Part shown: piece by piece, positions 8,405-17,253 of the stretch
How the letters are laid out: each line of letters opens with the position of its first letter
Position numbering within the stretch: the first letter of the stretch is position 1
DNA from: Candidatus Woesearchaeota archaeon
GTDB lineage: Archaea; Nanobdellota; Nanobdellia; Woesearchaeales; JABMPP01
Assembly (NCBI GenBank): GCA_018303405.1
Contig: JAGVYD010000010.1
Span: forward strand, 1 to 64,000
DNA length: 64,000 nt
Direction of reading: 5' to 3'
Notes under the pieces: model-generated
Told to the model about the DNA's origin: nothing
The model's database searches: none
What the model saw: only the letters and a program-made list of their open reading frames with translations
Translations under genes and position numbers: made by a program

Positions 8405-9142
8405 ATGGGAGCATATATTGACAGGGTAAAGAGGCATTTTAGCTTCAGCCCAGCTGAGCTGCAGGGCCTGGCAATAGTCTGCCTTGTGGCAGCATTTGTA
8501 TTCGCATTTGACGACGGCCAGCCAGAATTCAACCTTACCCACTGGCTCACAAATTTTTTGGGCGTGCTAATCCTGGTCGCGATTGTGTTTTTTCTCCATG
8601 AATCCGCGCATAAATTATGGGCGCTTGCAGCAGGCTACAGGGCTGAATTCAAGATTTGGCCCTATGGCATTGTCATTGCCTTCATGGCAGCCTTTCTTTC
8701 CAATGGCAGGTTTTTTTTCCTCGGGCTTGGCGGAGTCTGGGTAACAGACATGGCCGTGCACAGGCTGGGCGCCTTTAGGTATGGATTGAGCACATTCCTT
8801 TCAACATGGATTGCATTTGCCGGCCCGCTTTTGAATCTTGCACTGGCTTTCATATTCCAGCCAATACACCTTGCGACTGGGAGCGCAATGGTCGGAATGT
8901 TTGTGAAAATCAACCTGTGGTATGCAGTAACATCAATGATTCCAATCCCTCCTTTGGACGGGGCAACTGGGTTTTTTGGCGGCCGCTCCACATTCATGCT
9001 TTTGCTCGGGTTTGTGCTCGGGGCAGCATTGATGATTTGGGTGGCCAAGTCATTTTTGCTGATGTTTTTCGGAACCCTTATAATTGGCCTTGTTTTTTGG
9101 CTCATTTATTTCCTGACAATAGAAAAAGTCGAGCTCCATTAG
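8405..9142 (+). CDS. M50 (site-2 protease-like) membrane metalloprotease
   Basis: 245 residues, with about six hydrophobic segments. The zinc-site motif HESAH (HExxH form) lies in a membrane segment near residue 60, and IPPLDG near residue 180 matches the NPxPxxDG motif that supplies the third zinc ligand in site-2 proteases. No PDZ or CBS domain is fused. The start ATG follows AAGGAG by three bases. The enzyme should cleave membrane proteins within the bilayer; the substrate is unknown. It follows the TraB gene by 56 bases in the same direction, and a TATA-like run before it suggests it can also be transcribed alone. Confidence 0.88.
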   Translation: MGAYIDRVKRHFSFSPAELQGLAIVCLVAAFVFAFDDGQPEFNLTHWLTNFLGVLILVAIVFFLHESAHKLWALAAGYRAEFKIWPYGIVIAFMAAFLSNGRFFFLGLGGVWVTDMAVHRLGAFRYGLSTFLSTWIAFAGPLLNLALAFIFQPIHLATGSAMVGMFVKINLWYAVTSMIPIPPLDGATGFFGGRSTFMLLLGFVLGAALMIWVAKSFLLMFFGTLIIGLVFWLIYFLTIEKVELH

Positions 9143-9214
9143 TTTCCCATCGCTAAAAAACAATCAAAATTAAATATCAAGCATATTTTACCGAATAATG
9201 AAGGGCAAACGCCC

Positions 9215-9736
9215 ATGCAGGTTAACAAAATGAAAAAACAGCCGAACATGGTCCTGGTGGATTACATTAAAACAACAACGGGCCAGGGATTCCACCTTGA
9301 AAGGGTTAGGAAAGCCCTGCTCGACGTAGGCCATAAGCGCAGGGACGTTCACCACGCTATCAGGTCTGTTTTTCCAGACTACAATGCCCTGCCAAAACTG
9401 CCTGCTTATACAGCAATGGCAGCGCTTCTCATCATTGCGCTCGTATCAGGCGTTCTCATGGTCAGGTTTATTAACAGCCAGGGGTCATTTCTAAGTGGCG
9501 GCTCATCCGCAATCACTGGCCAGGCCGTTGCTGAAACGCCAGGATGCTCCACTGGCACAAGCGAGGAAAAAGACTGGTGCCATTACCAACTGGCAAAGGC
9601 ACATGCAGACATCGGGCCGTGCCGGGAAATCAGCAATTATGAGCTCCGTGATTTTTGCCTCGACGCATTTCAGGGCTATGTTGACTGCACATTGATAGCT
9701 GACCCAATTCTTGAGCAGCAGTGCATGGCCAGATAA
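9215..9736 (+). CDS. Helical N-domain, one membrane helix, short Cys-containing tail; unknown function
   Basis: 173 residues. Residues 1-55 form a basic helical domain with a repeated pattern (LVDYIKTTTGQG, then VRKALLDVGHKRRDVHHAI) like that of the protein at 1135-1716. One membrane helix lies at about 65-90. The exterior tail contains six or seven cysteines spaced as C-x(10)-C-x(13)-C and similar. The shared architecture suggests a family with at least two members in this window. Family and function are unknown. It is followed by the Hef gene, which has its own promoter. Confidence 0.7.
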   Translation: MQVNKMKKQPNMVLVDYIKTTTGQGFHLERVRKALLDVGHKRRDVHHAIRSVFPDYNALPKLPAYTAMAALLIIALVSGVLMVRFINSQGSFLSGGSSAITGQAVAETPGCSTGTSEEKDWCHYQLAKAHADIGPCREISNYELRDFCLDAFQGYVDCTLIADPILEQQCMAR

Positions 9737-9792
9737 ACACTCGCTGTAATCTTCAGGACAAGCTATTTAAATTAAGTATGCATCTAGTTGCC

Positions 9793-12018
9793 ATGCTTAA
9801 GGATTTTACGCCAAGGCTTTACCAGGAAACCATCTTCTCGACATGCAATGAGAAAAACACTTTGGTAGTCCTGCCCACGGGCATGGGAAAAACAGGCATT
9901 GTTGTCATGCTCGCTGCACAGCGCCTGAGAAATTATCCCAACTCAAAAATTCTTTTCCTTGCGCCCACAAAGCCATTGGCTGAGCAGCATCTCAATACTT
10001 TCAAGCGGCACCTTAGCCTGGAGGCTGAAGAGTTCGCAGTCATGACAGGCGCAATATCGCCTGAAAAACGGGCCGCGCTTTGGAAAAAATCAAGGCTTTT
10101 CTTTGCAACTCCGCAGGGCCTGGAAAATGACATTATCTCCGGGAAAATTGACCTTTCCCAGGTAAGCCTCCTTGTCTTCGATGAGGCCCATCGCGCAACT
10201 GGCGACTATGCCTACAATTTCGTTGCAAAAATGTATGAGAAAATCGCAAAATACCCGCGGATTATAGGGCTGACTGCCTCGCCTGGCAGCGATCTTGAGA
10301 AAATCAATGAAGTGTGCCAGAACCTTCACATTGAGGATGTGGAGATCAGGACGCCCTACGACCCTGATGTAAAGCCATATGTCCAGGATATTGACATCAG
10401 ATGGGTCTATGTGGACCTGCCGCCGGAATTCCTTGCAGTGAAAAAGCACCTTGACGAATGCTTCAGGTCAAAGCTCAGGAGCCTGAAAACATACGCAGGC
10501 CAGGCAATTGCAAAAATGAACATTGTGACAAAAAAAGACCTCATCGCCCTGCAGGGGCACTTGCATTCATTGATCAGCCAGGGCCAGAGGGATGGCAACA
10601 CGCTCAAGGCAATAAGCCTTGTTGCAGAAGCCGTGAAAGTCCAGCATGCCCTTGAGCTTCTGGAGACACAGGGAATAACACCGCTTTCAATCTACATGGA
10701 AAGGCTTGTCACGGAATCATCCAAGACAAAAGTAATGGCCATAAGGAATCTTGTTAGCGACGAGCATTTCAAATCAGCCCTGATTCTCACAAGGAACCTT
10801 GCCGAGCAGGGCCAGGAGCACCCCAAGCTGGACAGGGTCAAGGAACTGGTCGCCAAGGAAATGGAGAAAAACACTGGCCAAAAAATCATTGTCTTCAACC
10901 ATTACCGCGACAATGCAGTCAAGGTTGTGGATGAGCTGGGTAAAATCCCCGGGGCAAAGCCCAAACTTTTTGTCGGCCAGATGAAGAAAGGCACAACCGG
11001 CATGAGCCAGAAAAAGCAGATTGAAACGCTTGAGGAGTTCAAGCGCGGTGAATTCAACATTATTGTCATGACATCCATCGGCGAGGAAGGCCTTGACATT
11101 CCTGAGGTGGATCTTGTTGTTTTCTACGAGGCAATTCCAAGCGCAATAAGGCACATCCAGAGAAGGGGAAGGACAGGCAGGCAAAAGGAGGGCAAGGTTA
11201 TCGTGATGGTGGCAAAAAACACCCGGGATGAGGCCTACAAATGGACCGCGTTCCACAAGGAAAAAAGAATGCACACAACCCTTGTCCAGCTCAAGTCCAA
11301 GATGGGCCTCAAGCTTGACAGGAAGAAAACGCCGACATTGCAGAGCTTTCTCAAGCCGGCTGATGAGCAGGTTATTGTCCATGCAGATGTCAGGGAGAAG
11401 GGCTCAGGCGTGATCAAGGGGCTGATTGACCTTAATGCAAAGATTGAGCTGAAAAGCCTTGAAGTCTGCGATTACGTTGTCTCGAAAAGATGCGCAATTG
11501 AATTCAAGACAACCTACGACTTTGTTGACTCAATTGTCGACGGCAGGCTATTGTCCCAGCTGAAGAACATGAAGCAAAGCTATGAAAGGCCTGTTGTAAT
11601 TGTGGAAGGCATAGAAGACATATTTTCTCTGCGAAAGGTCCACCCAAATGCCATCAGGGGGATGCTTGCAACAATAGCTGTGAGCTACGGCATTCCGATA
11701 ATGCAGACTAAGACAGCAAAGGATTCCGCTGCGCTGATATACATAATTGCCAAGCGCGAGCAGGAGGAAGGGGAAAGGGGATTCATGCCGCACGGCGAGA
11801 AAAAGCCATTGTCCATTAAGGAATTGCAGGAATACATTGTTTCATCATTCCCGGGCGTGGGCGGGACCCTGAGCAAGCCTCTCCTGAAAAGGTTCGGCAG
11901 CGTGAAAAACATTGTCAATGCAAGCGAGGATGACTTGCAGCAGGTTGATTTAATCGGCGGGAAAAAAGCAAAGGCGATAAGGGAAGCATTGGATAGCGAA
12001 TATGAATCAAAGAAATAA
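9793..12018 (+). CDS. hef: Hef-like XPF-family helicase/nuclease (fork repair)
   Basis: 741 residues from ATG 9793, leaderless: TTTAAATT at 9765-9772 is centred 25 bases upstream. Domains in order: SF2 helicase with Walker A PTGMGKT (28-34) and DEAH (130-133), an inserted helical domain, helicase C domain with the arginine-finger region RRGRTGR, an ERCC4-type nuclease domain (about 530-670) and a tandem helix-hairpin-helix end (FPGVGGTLSKPLLKRFGS). Hef unwinds and cuts stalled or branched forks in euryarchaea. Odd point: the catalytic motif, GDY...ERKxxxD in known Hef/XPF nucleases, reads CDY...EFKTTYD here (E570, F571, K572, D576), so the motif arginine is replaced by phenylalanine. The helicase half looks intact. 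Confidence 0.93.
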   Translation: MLKDFTPRLYQETIFSTCNEKNTLVVLPTGMGKTGIVVMLAAQRLRNYPNSKILFLAPTKPLAEQHLNTFKRHLSLEAEEFAVMTGAISPEKRAALWKKSRLFFATPQGLENDIISGKIDLSQVSLLVFDEAHRATGDYAYNFVAKMYEKIAKYPRIIGLTASPGSDLEKINEVCQNLHIEDVEIRTPYDPDVKPYVQDIDIRWVYVDLPPEFLAVKKHLDECFRSKLRSLKTYAGQAIAKMNIVTKKDLIALQGHLHSLISQGQRDGNTLKAISLVAEAVKVQHALELLETQGITPLSIYMERLVTESSKTKVMAIRNLVSDEHFKSALILTRNLAEQGQEHPKLDRVKELVAKEMEKNTGQKIIVFNHYRDNAVKVVDELGKIPGAKPKLFVGQMKKGTTGMSQKKQIETLEEFKRGEFNIIVMTSIGEEGLDIPEVDLVVFYEAIPSAIRHIQRRGRTGRQKEGKVIVMVAKNTRDEAYKWTAFHKEKRMHTTLVQLKSKMGLKLDRKKTPTLQSFLKPADEQVIVHADVREKGSGVIKGLIDLNAKIELKSLEVCDYVVSKRCAIEFKTTYDFVDSIVDGRLLSQLKNMKQSYERPVVIVEGIEDIFSLRKVHPNAIRGMLATIAVSYGIPIMQTKTAKDSAALIYIIAKREQEEGERGFMPHGEKKPLSIKELQEYIVSSFPGVGGTLSKPLLKRFGSVKNIVNASEDDLQQVDLIGGKKAKAIREALDSEYESKK

Positions 12019-12083
12019 CAAAATTTATTTTTTCTTTGGGCTGCTAAAAGCCTGGTTTATTAAAAAAGTTAAAAAGGTAAGTA

Positions 12084-12320
12084 ATGTTTGTGGTTGTCCT
12101 TATAGTTACCATTATTGCCATACTCCGTATAGAGGAATCACAAGAGAGATGGAAGGCATGGGCTAATTTAGGGGGAATTATTTTGGCAATATATCTTATG
12201 TTATCAAAATATTTTTGTAAAGTTGTTTCATATTGTTTTATTCACTCTCTATATTATTATTTCATTAAACCTTCGCTTTTCCAATTTTTTGGTCGGAAAA
12301 TTTCCGGATTTTCTCAGTAA
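12084..12320 (+). CDS. Possible small membrane protein (weak call)
   Basis: 78 codons. The first 45 residues would form two hydrophobic helices around a short charged loop (RIEESQERWKAW); the remainder is aromatic and has no clear pattern. A possible GGT ribosome site lies 5 bases before the ATG, with A/T-rich sequence upstream. The rest of the interval 12019-12389 shows only a 13-base palindrome (12294-12306) and the promoter of the following gene pair. The AT-rich composition makes a chance reading frame possible. Confidence 0.3.
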   Translation: MFVVVLIVTIIAILRIEESQERWKAWANLGGIILAIYLMLSKYFCKVVSYCFIHSLYYYFIKPSLFQFFGRKISGFSQ

Positions 12321-12342
12321 AAGCATTTAAACGCCGGTTTCC

Positions 12343-12370
12343 TGGTTATACAAACCAATAAATTTAAATA
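12343..12370 (+). promoter_or_regulatory. Promoter and inverted repeat before the toxin-antitoxin-like pair
   Basis: The inverted repeat TGGTT-atac-aAACCA (12343-12357) directly precedes a TATA-like box ATTTAAATA (12362-12370). The box is centred about 25 bases before the ATG at 12390, so the transcript is probably leaderless. The repeat overlaps the TFB-recognition position, a typical place for an autorepressor site. Confidence 0.5.
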
Positions 12371-12389
12371 GTACGATTTGGTGTACGAT

Positions 12390-12653
12390 ATGCACATAAG
12401 GAAAATAGGCATAAAAGAGCAAATTGGCAGGAAAATCTATGTCAAGCACGGCATATTGTATCATGAGATCAGCGGTATGCTTCAGGATGATGAACCAGTT
12501 TTTTTCAGGGCACAAAAAGACCGATATATGGCGATTGGGCTTTTCCACAGGTACTTAACTGTCATCTTCACATTAGAAGATGGCCAGGCAAATGTGATAA
12601 CTGCATATTCCTCTCCACCATGGCAAAAAAGGCTGCACAAGGCAAAAAAATGA
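12390..12653 (+). CDS. Small basic protein, possible toxin of a two-gene toxin-antitoxin module
   Basis: 87 residues from ATG 12390 (leaderless; an upstream TTG at 12378 is the alternative). The C-terminal half (MAIGLFHRYLTVIFTLE then NVITAYSSPPWQKRLHK) resembles the beta-sheet and 'ITA' strand of RelE/BrnT-like ribonuclease toxins, with a basic tail. The match is by pattern only. Its stop overlaps the next gene's start (ATGA at 12650-12653), so the two are translationally coupled. The small size, coupled zinc-finger partner and operator-like repeat upstream together support a toxin-antitoxin reading, but I cannot name the family. Confidence 0.55.
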   Translation: MHIRKIGIKEQIGRKIYVKHGILYHEISGMLQDDEPVFFRAQKDRYMAIGLFHRYLTVIFTLEDGQANVITAYSSPPWQKRLHKAKK

Positions 12654-13018
12654 AGCATATCCATTTCAATATTGATAAAAATGCATTCAGGGGACCTTAC
12701 ACCTGCCATAGGGTTAGGACAAGAATTTCAGAGAAAAAGATGATAGTCGGGGATATAATTTTTCAGTATACTGTATGGCAATGCCCGGTTTGCAAATCTG
12801 ATTATTTGGATTCAGAACAGTCGAAAAAATTGGAGCTTCTCTGGGTACTTGAAAAAATCCTGAAGAACGACTCTCCAAAGCTTAAACGAAGCCTGAATTT
12901 CGATGGCAAGATGTTTTTCATGCGTTTTCCAAAGGAATTCACAAGAGGATGGTCAAAGCAAAATTACGCAGATATACAGGCTATCGACAGGTCAAGGTTT
13001 ATTGTTGAGATAAAATAA
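12650..13018 (+). CDS. Zinc-finger protein, possible antitoxin of the pair
   Basis: 122 residues from ATG 12650, which overlaps the previous stop codon. It has a paired-cysteine site (a Cys near residue 18 and CPVC near residue 56) and, near the C-terminus, a stretch resembling an AbrB-type strand (GKMFFMRFPKEFTRG). Antitoxins of the MqsA or BrnA kind combine a metal site or DNA-binding fold with toxin binding, so an antitoxin/autorepressor role is plausible. No clear helix-turn-helix is visible, so the call is tentative. Confidence 0.5.
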   Translation: MKHIHFNIDKNAFRGPYTCHRVRTRISEKKMIVGDIIFQYTVWQCPVCKSDYLDSEQSKKLELLWVLEKILKNDSPKLKRSLNFDGKMFFMRFPKEFTRGWSKQNYADIQAIDRSRFIVEIK

Positions 13019-13094
13019 GGATGATACTTGAAATAACAGACAGCGGCCATCCAATAAGTTTCTGCGAAACAGCATGTTTCTGTCACATTCATCC

Positions 13095-13949
13095 TTAGAA
13101 CTTCAGCTTATTAAGTCTCTTCACTCTTTCCTTGACAGGCGGATGTGTGGAAAGCAGGCTCAACAGCCCACTCAGCTTGAACGGGCTTGAAATAAACAGG
13201 TGCGCGGTCTCAGGGTTGCCGAGCCTCATCGGGATTCTTTTTGATTCAGCTTCTATCTTTTGCAGGGCTGATGCGAGATGCTTGGAATCATGCACTGTCC
13301 TGGCTCCTGTTTCATCTGCCAGGTATTCCCTGCTCCTTGATATTGCCAACTGGATAAGCGTGGCAATCAGCGGCATCAGTATCCCGAGCACAATAAGCTC
13401 AACCCATCCCCCTCCATTCCTGTCATCCCTTCCTCCGATGCCTCCAAAAATAGCTCCCCACCTTGCAAGCATGGCAACATAGCCGATTACTCCAGCAATT
13501 GTCGCTGCAACTGTCCCAATCAGGATGTCCCTGTTTTTGATATGGCTAATCTCATGCGAGATGACTCCTTTAAGCTCATCCTCATTCAAAATCCCAAGAA
13601 TTCCCTTGGTAAAAGCAATTGATGCATGCTTTGGGTTTCTTCCGGTTGCAAAGGCATTTGGCTGCTCGCTTGGTATCAGGAATATCTTTGGCTTTGGGAT
13701 TTCAGCTTTTCTGCAGACATTCTCGACCATCTTGTGCAATCCCGGATTCTCAGCCTTGCTGGCCTCCTTTGCGCGGTACATTCTCAGCACAAGCCTGTCA
13801 GAGAAAAAATACGACAGGCCGTTCATGGCAAGGACAAAAATAAATGCAATTGTCAGCCCTGCCGTTCCCCAAAAATTCCCTATCCAAAGCAAAATCGCTG
13901 TCAGCAGGGCAAGCAGTATTGCTGTTTTTATCTGGTTGGTTATGGGCAT
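13095..13949 (-). CDS. htpX: HtpX-family membrane zinc metalloprotease
   Basis: 284 residues, M48 family. Two N-terminal membrane helices (about 8-50), then the catalytic motif HEISH (HExxH) near residue 143, two further helices, and a downstream glutamate in REYLADETGAR that would be the third zinc ligand. FATGRNPKHASIAFTKGIL is the strongly conserved block before the active site. HtpX removes damaged membrane proteins. The start ATG has GGTGA 6 bases upstream. It lies downstream of the 5S rRNA gene on the same strand; their intergenic hairpin separates the transcripts. Confidence 0.93.
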   Translation of the reverse strand: MPITNQIKTAILLALLTAILLWIGNFWGTAGLTIAFIFVLAMNGLSYFFSDRLVLRMYRAKEASKAENPGLHKMVENVCRKAEIPKPKIFLIPSEQPNAFATGRNPKHASIAFTKGILGILNEDELKGVISHEISHIKNRDILIGTVAATIAGVIGYVAMLARWGAIFGGIGGRDDRNGGGWVELIVLGILMPLIATLIQLAISRSREYLADETGARTVHDSKHLASALQKIEAESKRIPMRLGNPETAHLFISSPFKLSGLLSLLSTHPPVKERVKRLNKLKF

Positions 13950-14016
13950 ATCATTTCACCAATTAAGAATCATGTCAACGTTAGCTTTTGTTGTGCCGAA
14001 GGCTTTTTCTTTTGAT

Positions 14017-14062
14017 TAAACTTTTCTTTGCCGATTCAAAGAAGAGGCGAAAGAAAAGTTTA
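14017..14062 (-). terminator. Hairpin at the 3' end of the 5S rRNA gene
   Basis: TAAACTTTTCTTT (14017-14029) pairs with AAAGAAAAGTTTA (14050-14062); the stem continues with GCC/GGC around a one-base slip. Read on the minus strand, it begins exactly where the mature 5S RNA ends. It can be a processing stem or a terminator; no long T-run follows it. Confidence 0.6.
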
Positions 14063-14176
14063 GGTGACAGCTTTCCATGTTTCCCGTTCTGAGAACAGTA
14101 CAGCATGGAACGGAGGCTTGCTTGACTTCCGAGTTCGAAATGGGATCGGGTAGAACCAAGTCCCTATGGCCGTCTG
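14062..14176 (-). rRNA. rrf: 5S ribosomal RNA
   Basis: About 115 bases on the minus strand. The terminal helix pairs GACGGC near the 5' end with GCTGTC near the 3' end. The conserved inner block CCCATTTCGAACTCGGAAGT and the later AAGCAAGCC are hallmarks of 5S RNA, as is the hairpin TTCTCAGAACGGGAAACATGG region. It is not next to 16S, 23S or tRNA genes here, so the rRNA genes of this genome are at least partly unlinked. Ends are set from the terminal helix and are good to a few bases. Confidence 0.93.
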
Positions 14177-14197
14177 GAGCATAGCAAGAAAAGGCCA

Positions 14198-14207
14198 TTT
14201 ATAAAGC
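14198..14207 (-). promoter_or_regulatory. TATA box of the 5S rRNA gene
   Basis: CTTTATAAAT on the minus strand is centred about 26-27 bases before the 5' end of the 5S gene at 14176, the spacing expected for an archaeal TBP/TFB promoter. Confidence 0.75.
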
Positions 14208-14273
14208 TATTTATTTTCATATTCTCAGCACAAACATCAAAAGGTTTTTAATCCAACTGGCTATTTCCAGCCC

Positions 14274-14807
14274 ATGGCATTAGGAAAGAGCTTGGCGCGT
14301 GCATTGTCCCATATGCTTTTCAGGCCGGATGCTGCCAAAAGAAGGTTCATGGGCAGGCACTGCCGGAACATCCGCAACAAGCGCATCCTGGAAATCGGCT
14401 CAGGCAAGCAGGTCAATGGCAAGCATATTTATTCTGTCAGGGACCGGTTTGACAGCAGCAACAAATTTGAGTGCACAGACATTGACCCCTCCTTTGGCCA
14501 TAAAATTCTTGACATAACTAAAATGAGGATAAGCAACAGGTATGACATTATCATTTGCTTCAACGTGCTGGAGCACGTCTTTGACTTCCACCCAGCCATT
14601 GAAAATATGCACAGGGCCCTCAAGAAAAATGGGCAGCTGCTGGTCCTTGTCCCGGCATTTTATCCTCTCCACGACGAGCCGCATGACTACTGGAGATACA
14701 CGGAGCATAGCCTGGGGAAATTATTCTCAATTTTCAAAAAAGTGTCAATTGAGCATTTTGGCATCAGGCAGTACCCTTTTTCTTATTTTGTCGCAGCAAG
14801 AAAGTAA
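14274..14807 (+). CDS. SAM-dependent class I methyltransferase
   Basis: 177 residues. Motif I is KRILEIGSGKQ near residue 34, an acidic strand end (CTDIDPSF) follows, and motif IV/post-I is YDIIICFNVLEHVFD; together these form a standard Rossmann methyltransferase of the Methyltransf_11 kind. The downstream HDEPHDYWRYTEHSL block is typical of methyltransferases found in glycan clusters. TTTTTAAT about 26 bases before the ATG makes a leaderless promoter. Substrate unknown; the adjacent UDP-sugar genes suggest a surface glycan or lipid-linked sugar. Confidence 0.85.
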   Translation: MALGKSLARALSHMLFRPDAAKRRFMGRHCRNIRNKRILEIGSGKQVNGKHIYSVRDRFDSSNKFECTDIDPSFGHKILDITKMRISNRYDIIICFNVLEHVFDFHPAIENMHRALKKNGQLLVLVPAFYPLHDEPHDYWRYTEHSLGKLFSIFKKVSIEHFGIRQYPFSYFVAARK

Positions 14808-14935
14808 TGCCCAGGCAGCAATGCAATGCACCGTGCATCCCGCCATTTATCCAAAATTTCACAGTAAGTTTTTTAAATGGATGCTGATAACATATACAAT
14901 AATTTAATCCTTAGGGCGCAAGGGGTTGGTGTCAT

Positions 14936-16249
14936 ATGAGAATCTCAGTCTTCGGTGCAGGATACGTCGGATTAGTGACTGCAGCATGCCTGGCCAATCT
15001 TGGGAACATGGTCACATGCGTGGATGTTGACAAAAAAAGGATTTCTAATCTCAAGAAGGGAATAATCCCGATTTTCGAGCCAGGCCTGACCGAGCTGGTG
15101 ACAATAAACTACAAGGAAAAAAGAATTCATTTCACCACCGACGCTGCCAGCGCAATCCGCTCATCTGAAATAATCTTCATTGCAGTCGGGACCCCGCAGG
15201 GCGACGATGGCGAGGCATACCTTGGCTATGTCTACGATGTTGCAGCTTCAATTGGAAAGCACATGAACTCGTACAAGGTAATCATTGACAAAAGCACGGT
15301 CCCCGTAGGCACAGCTGACAAGGTTAAGGCAGTTATCAGGAAAAGCCAGAAGAGGAGCATCCCGTTTGACCTTGTTTCCAACCCTGAATTTCTGAGGGAA
15401 GGCGAGGCAATAAATGATTTCATGGTGCCTGACAGGATTGTAGTCGGAGTTGAAAGCGAAAGGGCAAAACAGCACATGCTTTCCATTTACAGGGCAATTG
15501 AGCGGGCTGGAAGGCCCATACTCGTGACTGACATCAAGAGCGCTGAGCTGATAAAATATGCAAGCAACGCAATGCTCGCAGCAAGGATCTCTTTCATGAA
15601 CCAGCTTTCACATCTTTGCGAAAAAATTGGCGCAGACATAAGGCTTGTTGCAAAAGGCATGGGCCTGGACGACAGGATTGGTCCGAGATTCCTGCATGCG
15701 GGAATTGGATACGGGGGCAGCTGCTTCCCCAAGGATGTCAAGGCATTAATATACAGCATGTCCGAGCATGACTGCCCTGCTGAAATCCTTGAGTCTGTTG
15801 ATTCGGTCAACAACCGGCAGAAATTCTTTGTCGTTGAAAAGGTGCTGTCTGAATTCAATCAGGACATAAAAGGAAAGCATTTTGCAGTCTGGGGCCTTTC
15901 ATTCAAGCCAAAGACAGACGACATGCGCGAAGCCCCGTCCATCATTGTCATCAATGAGCTCCAGAAGCAGGGTGCCAAAATCTCGGCATTTGACCCTGTT
16001 GCGGAAGAAAATGCAAAGAAAATTTTCAAGGATGTCAGATACACGGCAAGCCCCTATGATGCTTTAAAGGGCGCAGATGCCCTGATAATCTGCACAGAGT
16101 GGGATGAATTCAGGATTCCTGATTACCCGCGGATGAAAAGGCTGATGAAAAGGCCGCTTATCTTTGATGGAAGAAACATTTATGATTCAGCTGAAGTCAA
16201 AAGGAATGGCTTCAGGTACCATGGCGTTGGCCGTGGGGATGCCGTATAG
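14936..16249 (+). CDS. ugd: UDP-glucose 6-dehydrogenase
   Basis: 437 residues, full length for the family. N-terminal NAD-binding motif [17 protein letters not shown] at 6-22, then [19 protein letters not shown], and the active-site block [14 protein letters not shown] with catalytic cysteine C263. The C-terminal domain has the [16 protein letters not shown] block. The enzyme oxidises UDP-glucose to UDP-glucuronate in the cytosol. The product feeds the next gene (UDP-glucuronate decarboxylase), 17 bases downstream, so the pair makes UDP-xylose. GGTG before the ATG could be the ribosome site. Confidence 0.96.
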   Translation: MRISVFGAGYVGLVTAACLANLGNMVTCVDVDKKRISNLKKGIIPIFEPGLTELVTINYKEKRIHFTTDAASAIRSSEIIFIAVGTPQGDDGEAYLGYVYDVAASIGKHMNSYKVIIDKSTVPVGTADKVKAVIRKSQKRSIPFDLVSNPEFLREGEAINDFMVPDRIVVGVESERAKQHMLSIYRAIERAGRPILVTDIKSAELIKYASNAMLAARISFMNQLSHLCEKIGADIRLVAKGMGLDDRIGPRFLHAGIGYGGSCFPKDVKALIYSMSEHDCPAEILESVDSVNNRQKFFVVEKVLSEFNQDIKGKHFAVWGLSFKPKTDDMREAPSIIVINELQKQGAKISAFDPVAEENAKKIFKDVRYTASPYDALKGADALIICTEWDEFRIPDYPRMKRLMKRPLIFDGRNIYDSAEVKRNGFRYHGVGRGDAV

Positions 16250-16266
16250 GCAACAGGCTCGGGAAA

Positions 16267-17202
16267 ATGAGGGTTTTAATAACAGGGGGCGCTGGCTTTC
16301 TTGGCAGCCATTTATGCGACTATTTTCTTGAAAAAGGCTATGAAGTTATTTGCCTGGACAATCTAATTACTGGAAACCTGCGGAACATAAGCCACATCTT
16401 GTCCGACAAAAAACTCAGGAAGAGATTCAAGTTTGTGAAAAGGGACATCACCAATTACATCTGGATTACCGGCAAGCTGCACGGAATCCTCCACTTTGCC
16501 AGCCCAGCCTCTCCAATTGACTATGCAAAAATCCCAATCCAGACGCTGAAGGCTGGAGGTTTGGGAACCCACAATACCCTTGGCCTGGCCAGGATGAAAA
16601 AGGCCCGCTATCTGCTTGCAAGCACTTCTGAAGTGTATGGCGACCCATTGGTGAATCCCCAGCCTGAAACATACTGGGGCAATGTTAATCCAGTCGGCCC
16701 GAGGGGGTGCTATGATGAGGCCAAGAGATTCGCAGAGGCCTTGGTAACTGCCTACAGGAACATACATCATGTTGACACCAGAATAGCAAGAATCTTCAAC
16801 ACATACGGGCCTCGGATGAGGGGCCATGACGGCCGGGCAGTGCCTGCATTCATAGACCAGGCTTTGGCCGGCAAGCCAATAACTGTCTTTGGCAAGGGCG
16901 ATCAGACAAGGAGCTTTTGCTATGTGTCAGATTTGGTTGAAGGCATCTACCGCCTCTATAAGTCGGACATCCAGGAGCCCGTGAATATAGGCAATCCAAC
17001 TGAAATGACAGTAAGGCAGCTGGCGCAGGAAATAATCCACATTACAAAAAGCAAAAGCAAGATTGTTTACAAGACTTTGCCCGTTGATGATCCGCAGGTC
17101 AGAAGGCCTGATATTGCCCGTGCCAAAAAGCTCCTGAAATGGGAACCAAAGGTTAGTTTAAGGGACGGCCTTAAAATGACTATCGCGACAATCAAGAAAT
17201 AA
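16267..17202 (+). CDS. UDP-glucuronate decarboxylase (UDP-xylose synthase)
   Basis: 311 residues, extended SDR family. NAD motif [14 protein letters not shown] at 7-20; [20 protein letters not shown] is diagnostic for UXS-type decarboxylases; the catalytic pair is Tyr and Lys in YDEAK, with the STSEVYGDP serine block before it. [10 protein letters not shown] and the C-terminal RPDI[12 protein letters not shown] complete the family pattern. It converts UDP-glucuronate to UDP-xylose with transient NADH. The 17-base gap to the dehydrogenase gene shows a two-step operon. Confidence 0.94.
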   Translation: MRVLITGGAGFLGSHLCDYFLEKGYEVICLDNLITGNLRNISHILSDKKLRKRFKFVKRDITNYIWITGKLHGILHFASPASPIDYAKIPIQTLKAGGLGTHNTLGLARMKKARYLLASTSEVYGDPLVNPQPETYWGNVNPVGPRGCYDEAKRFAEALVTAYRNIHHVDTRIARIFNTYGPRMRGHDGRAVPAFIDQALAGKPITVFGKGDQTRSFCYVSDLVEGIYRLYKSDIQEPVNIGNPTEMTVRQLAQEIIHITKSKSKIVYKTLPVDDPQVRRPDIARAKKLLKWEPKVSLRDGLKMTIATIKK

Positions 17203-17253
17203 TTCACTTCTCTCTCTACATTTCATTCCCAGCCAATACATCGCACATCTTTT

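Noticed and set aside
12294-12306. CGGAAAATTTCCG palindrome as a regulatory site
   Set aside because: It lies inside or at the end of a doubtful small reading frame and far from a promoter; chance is likely in this AT-rich stretch.
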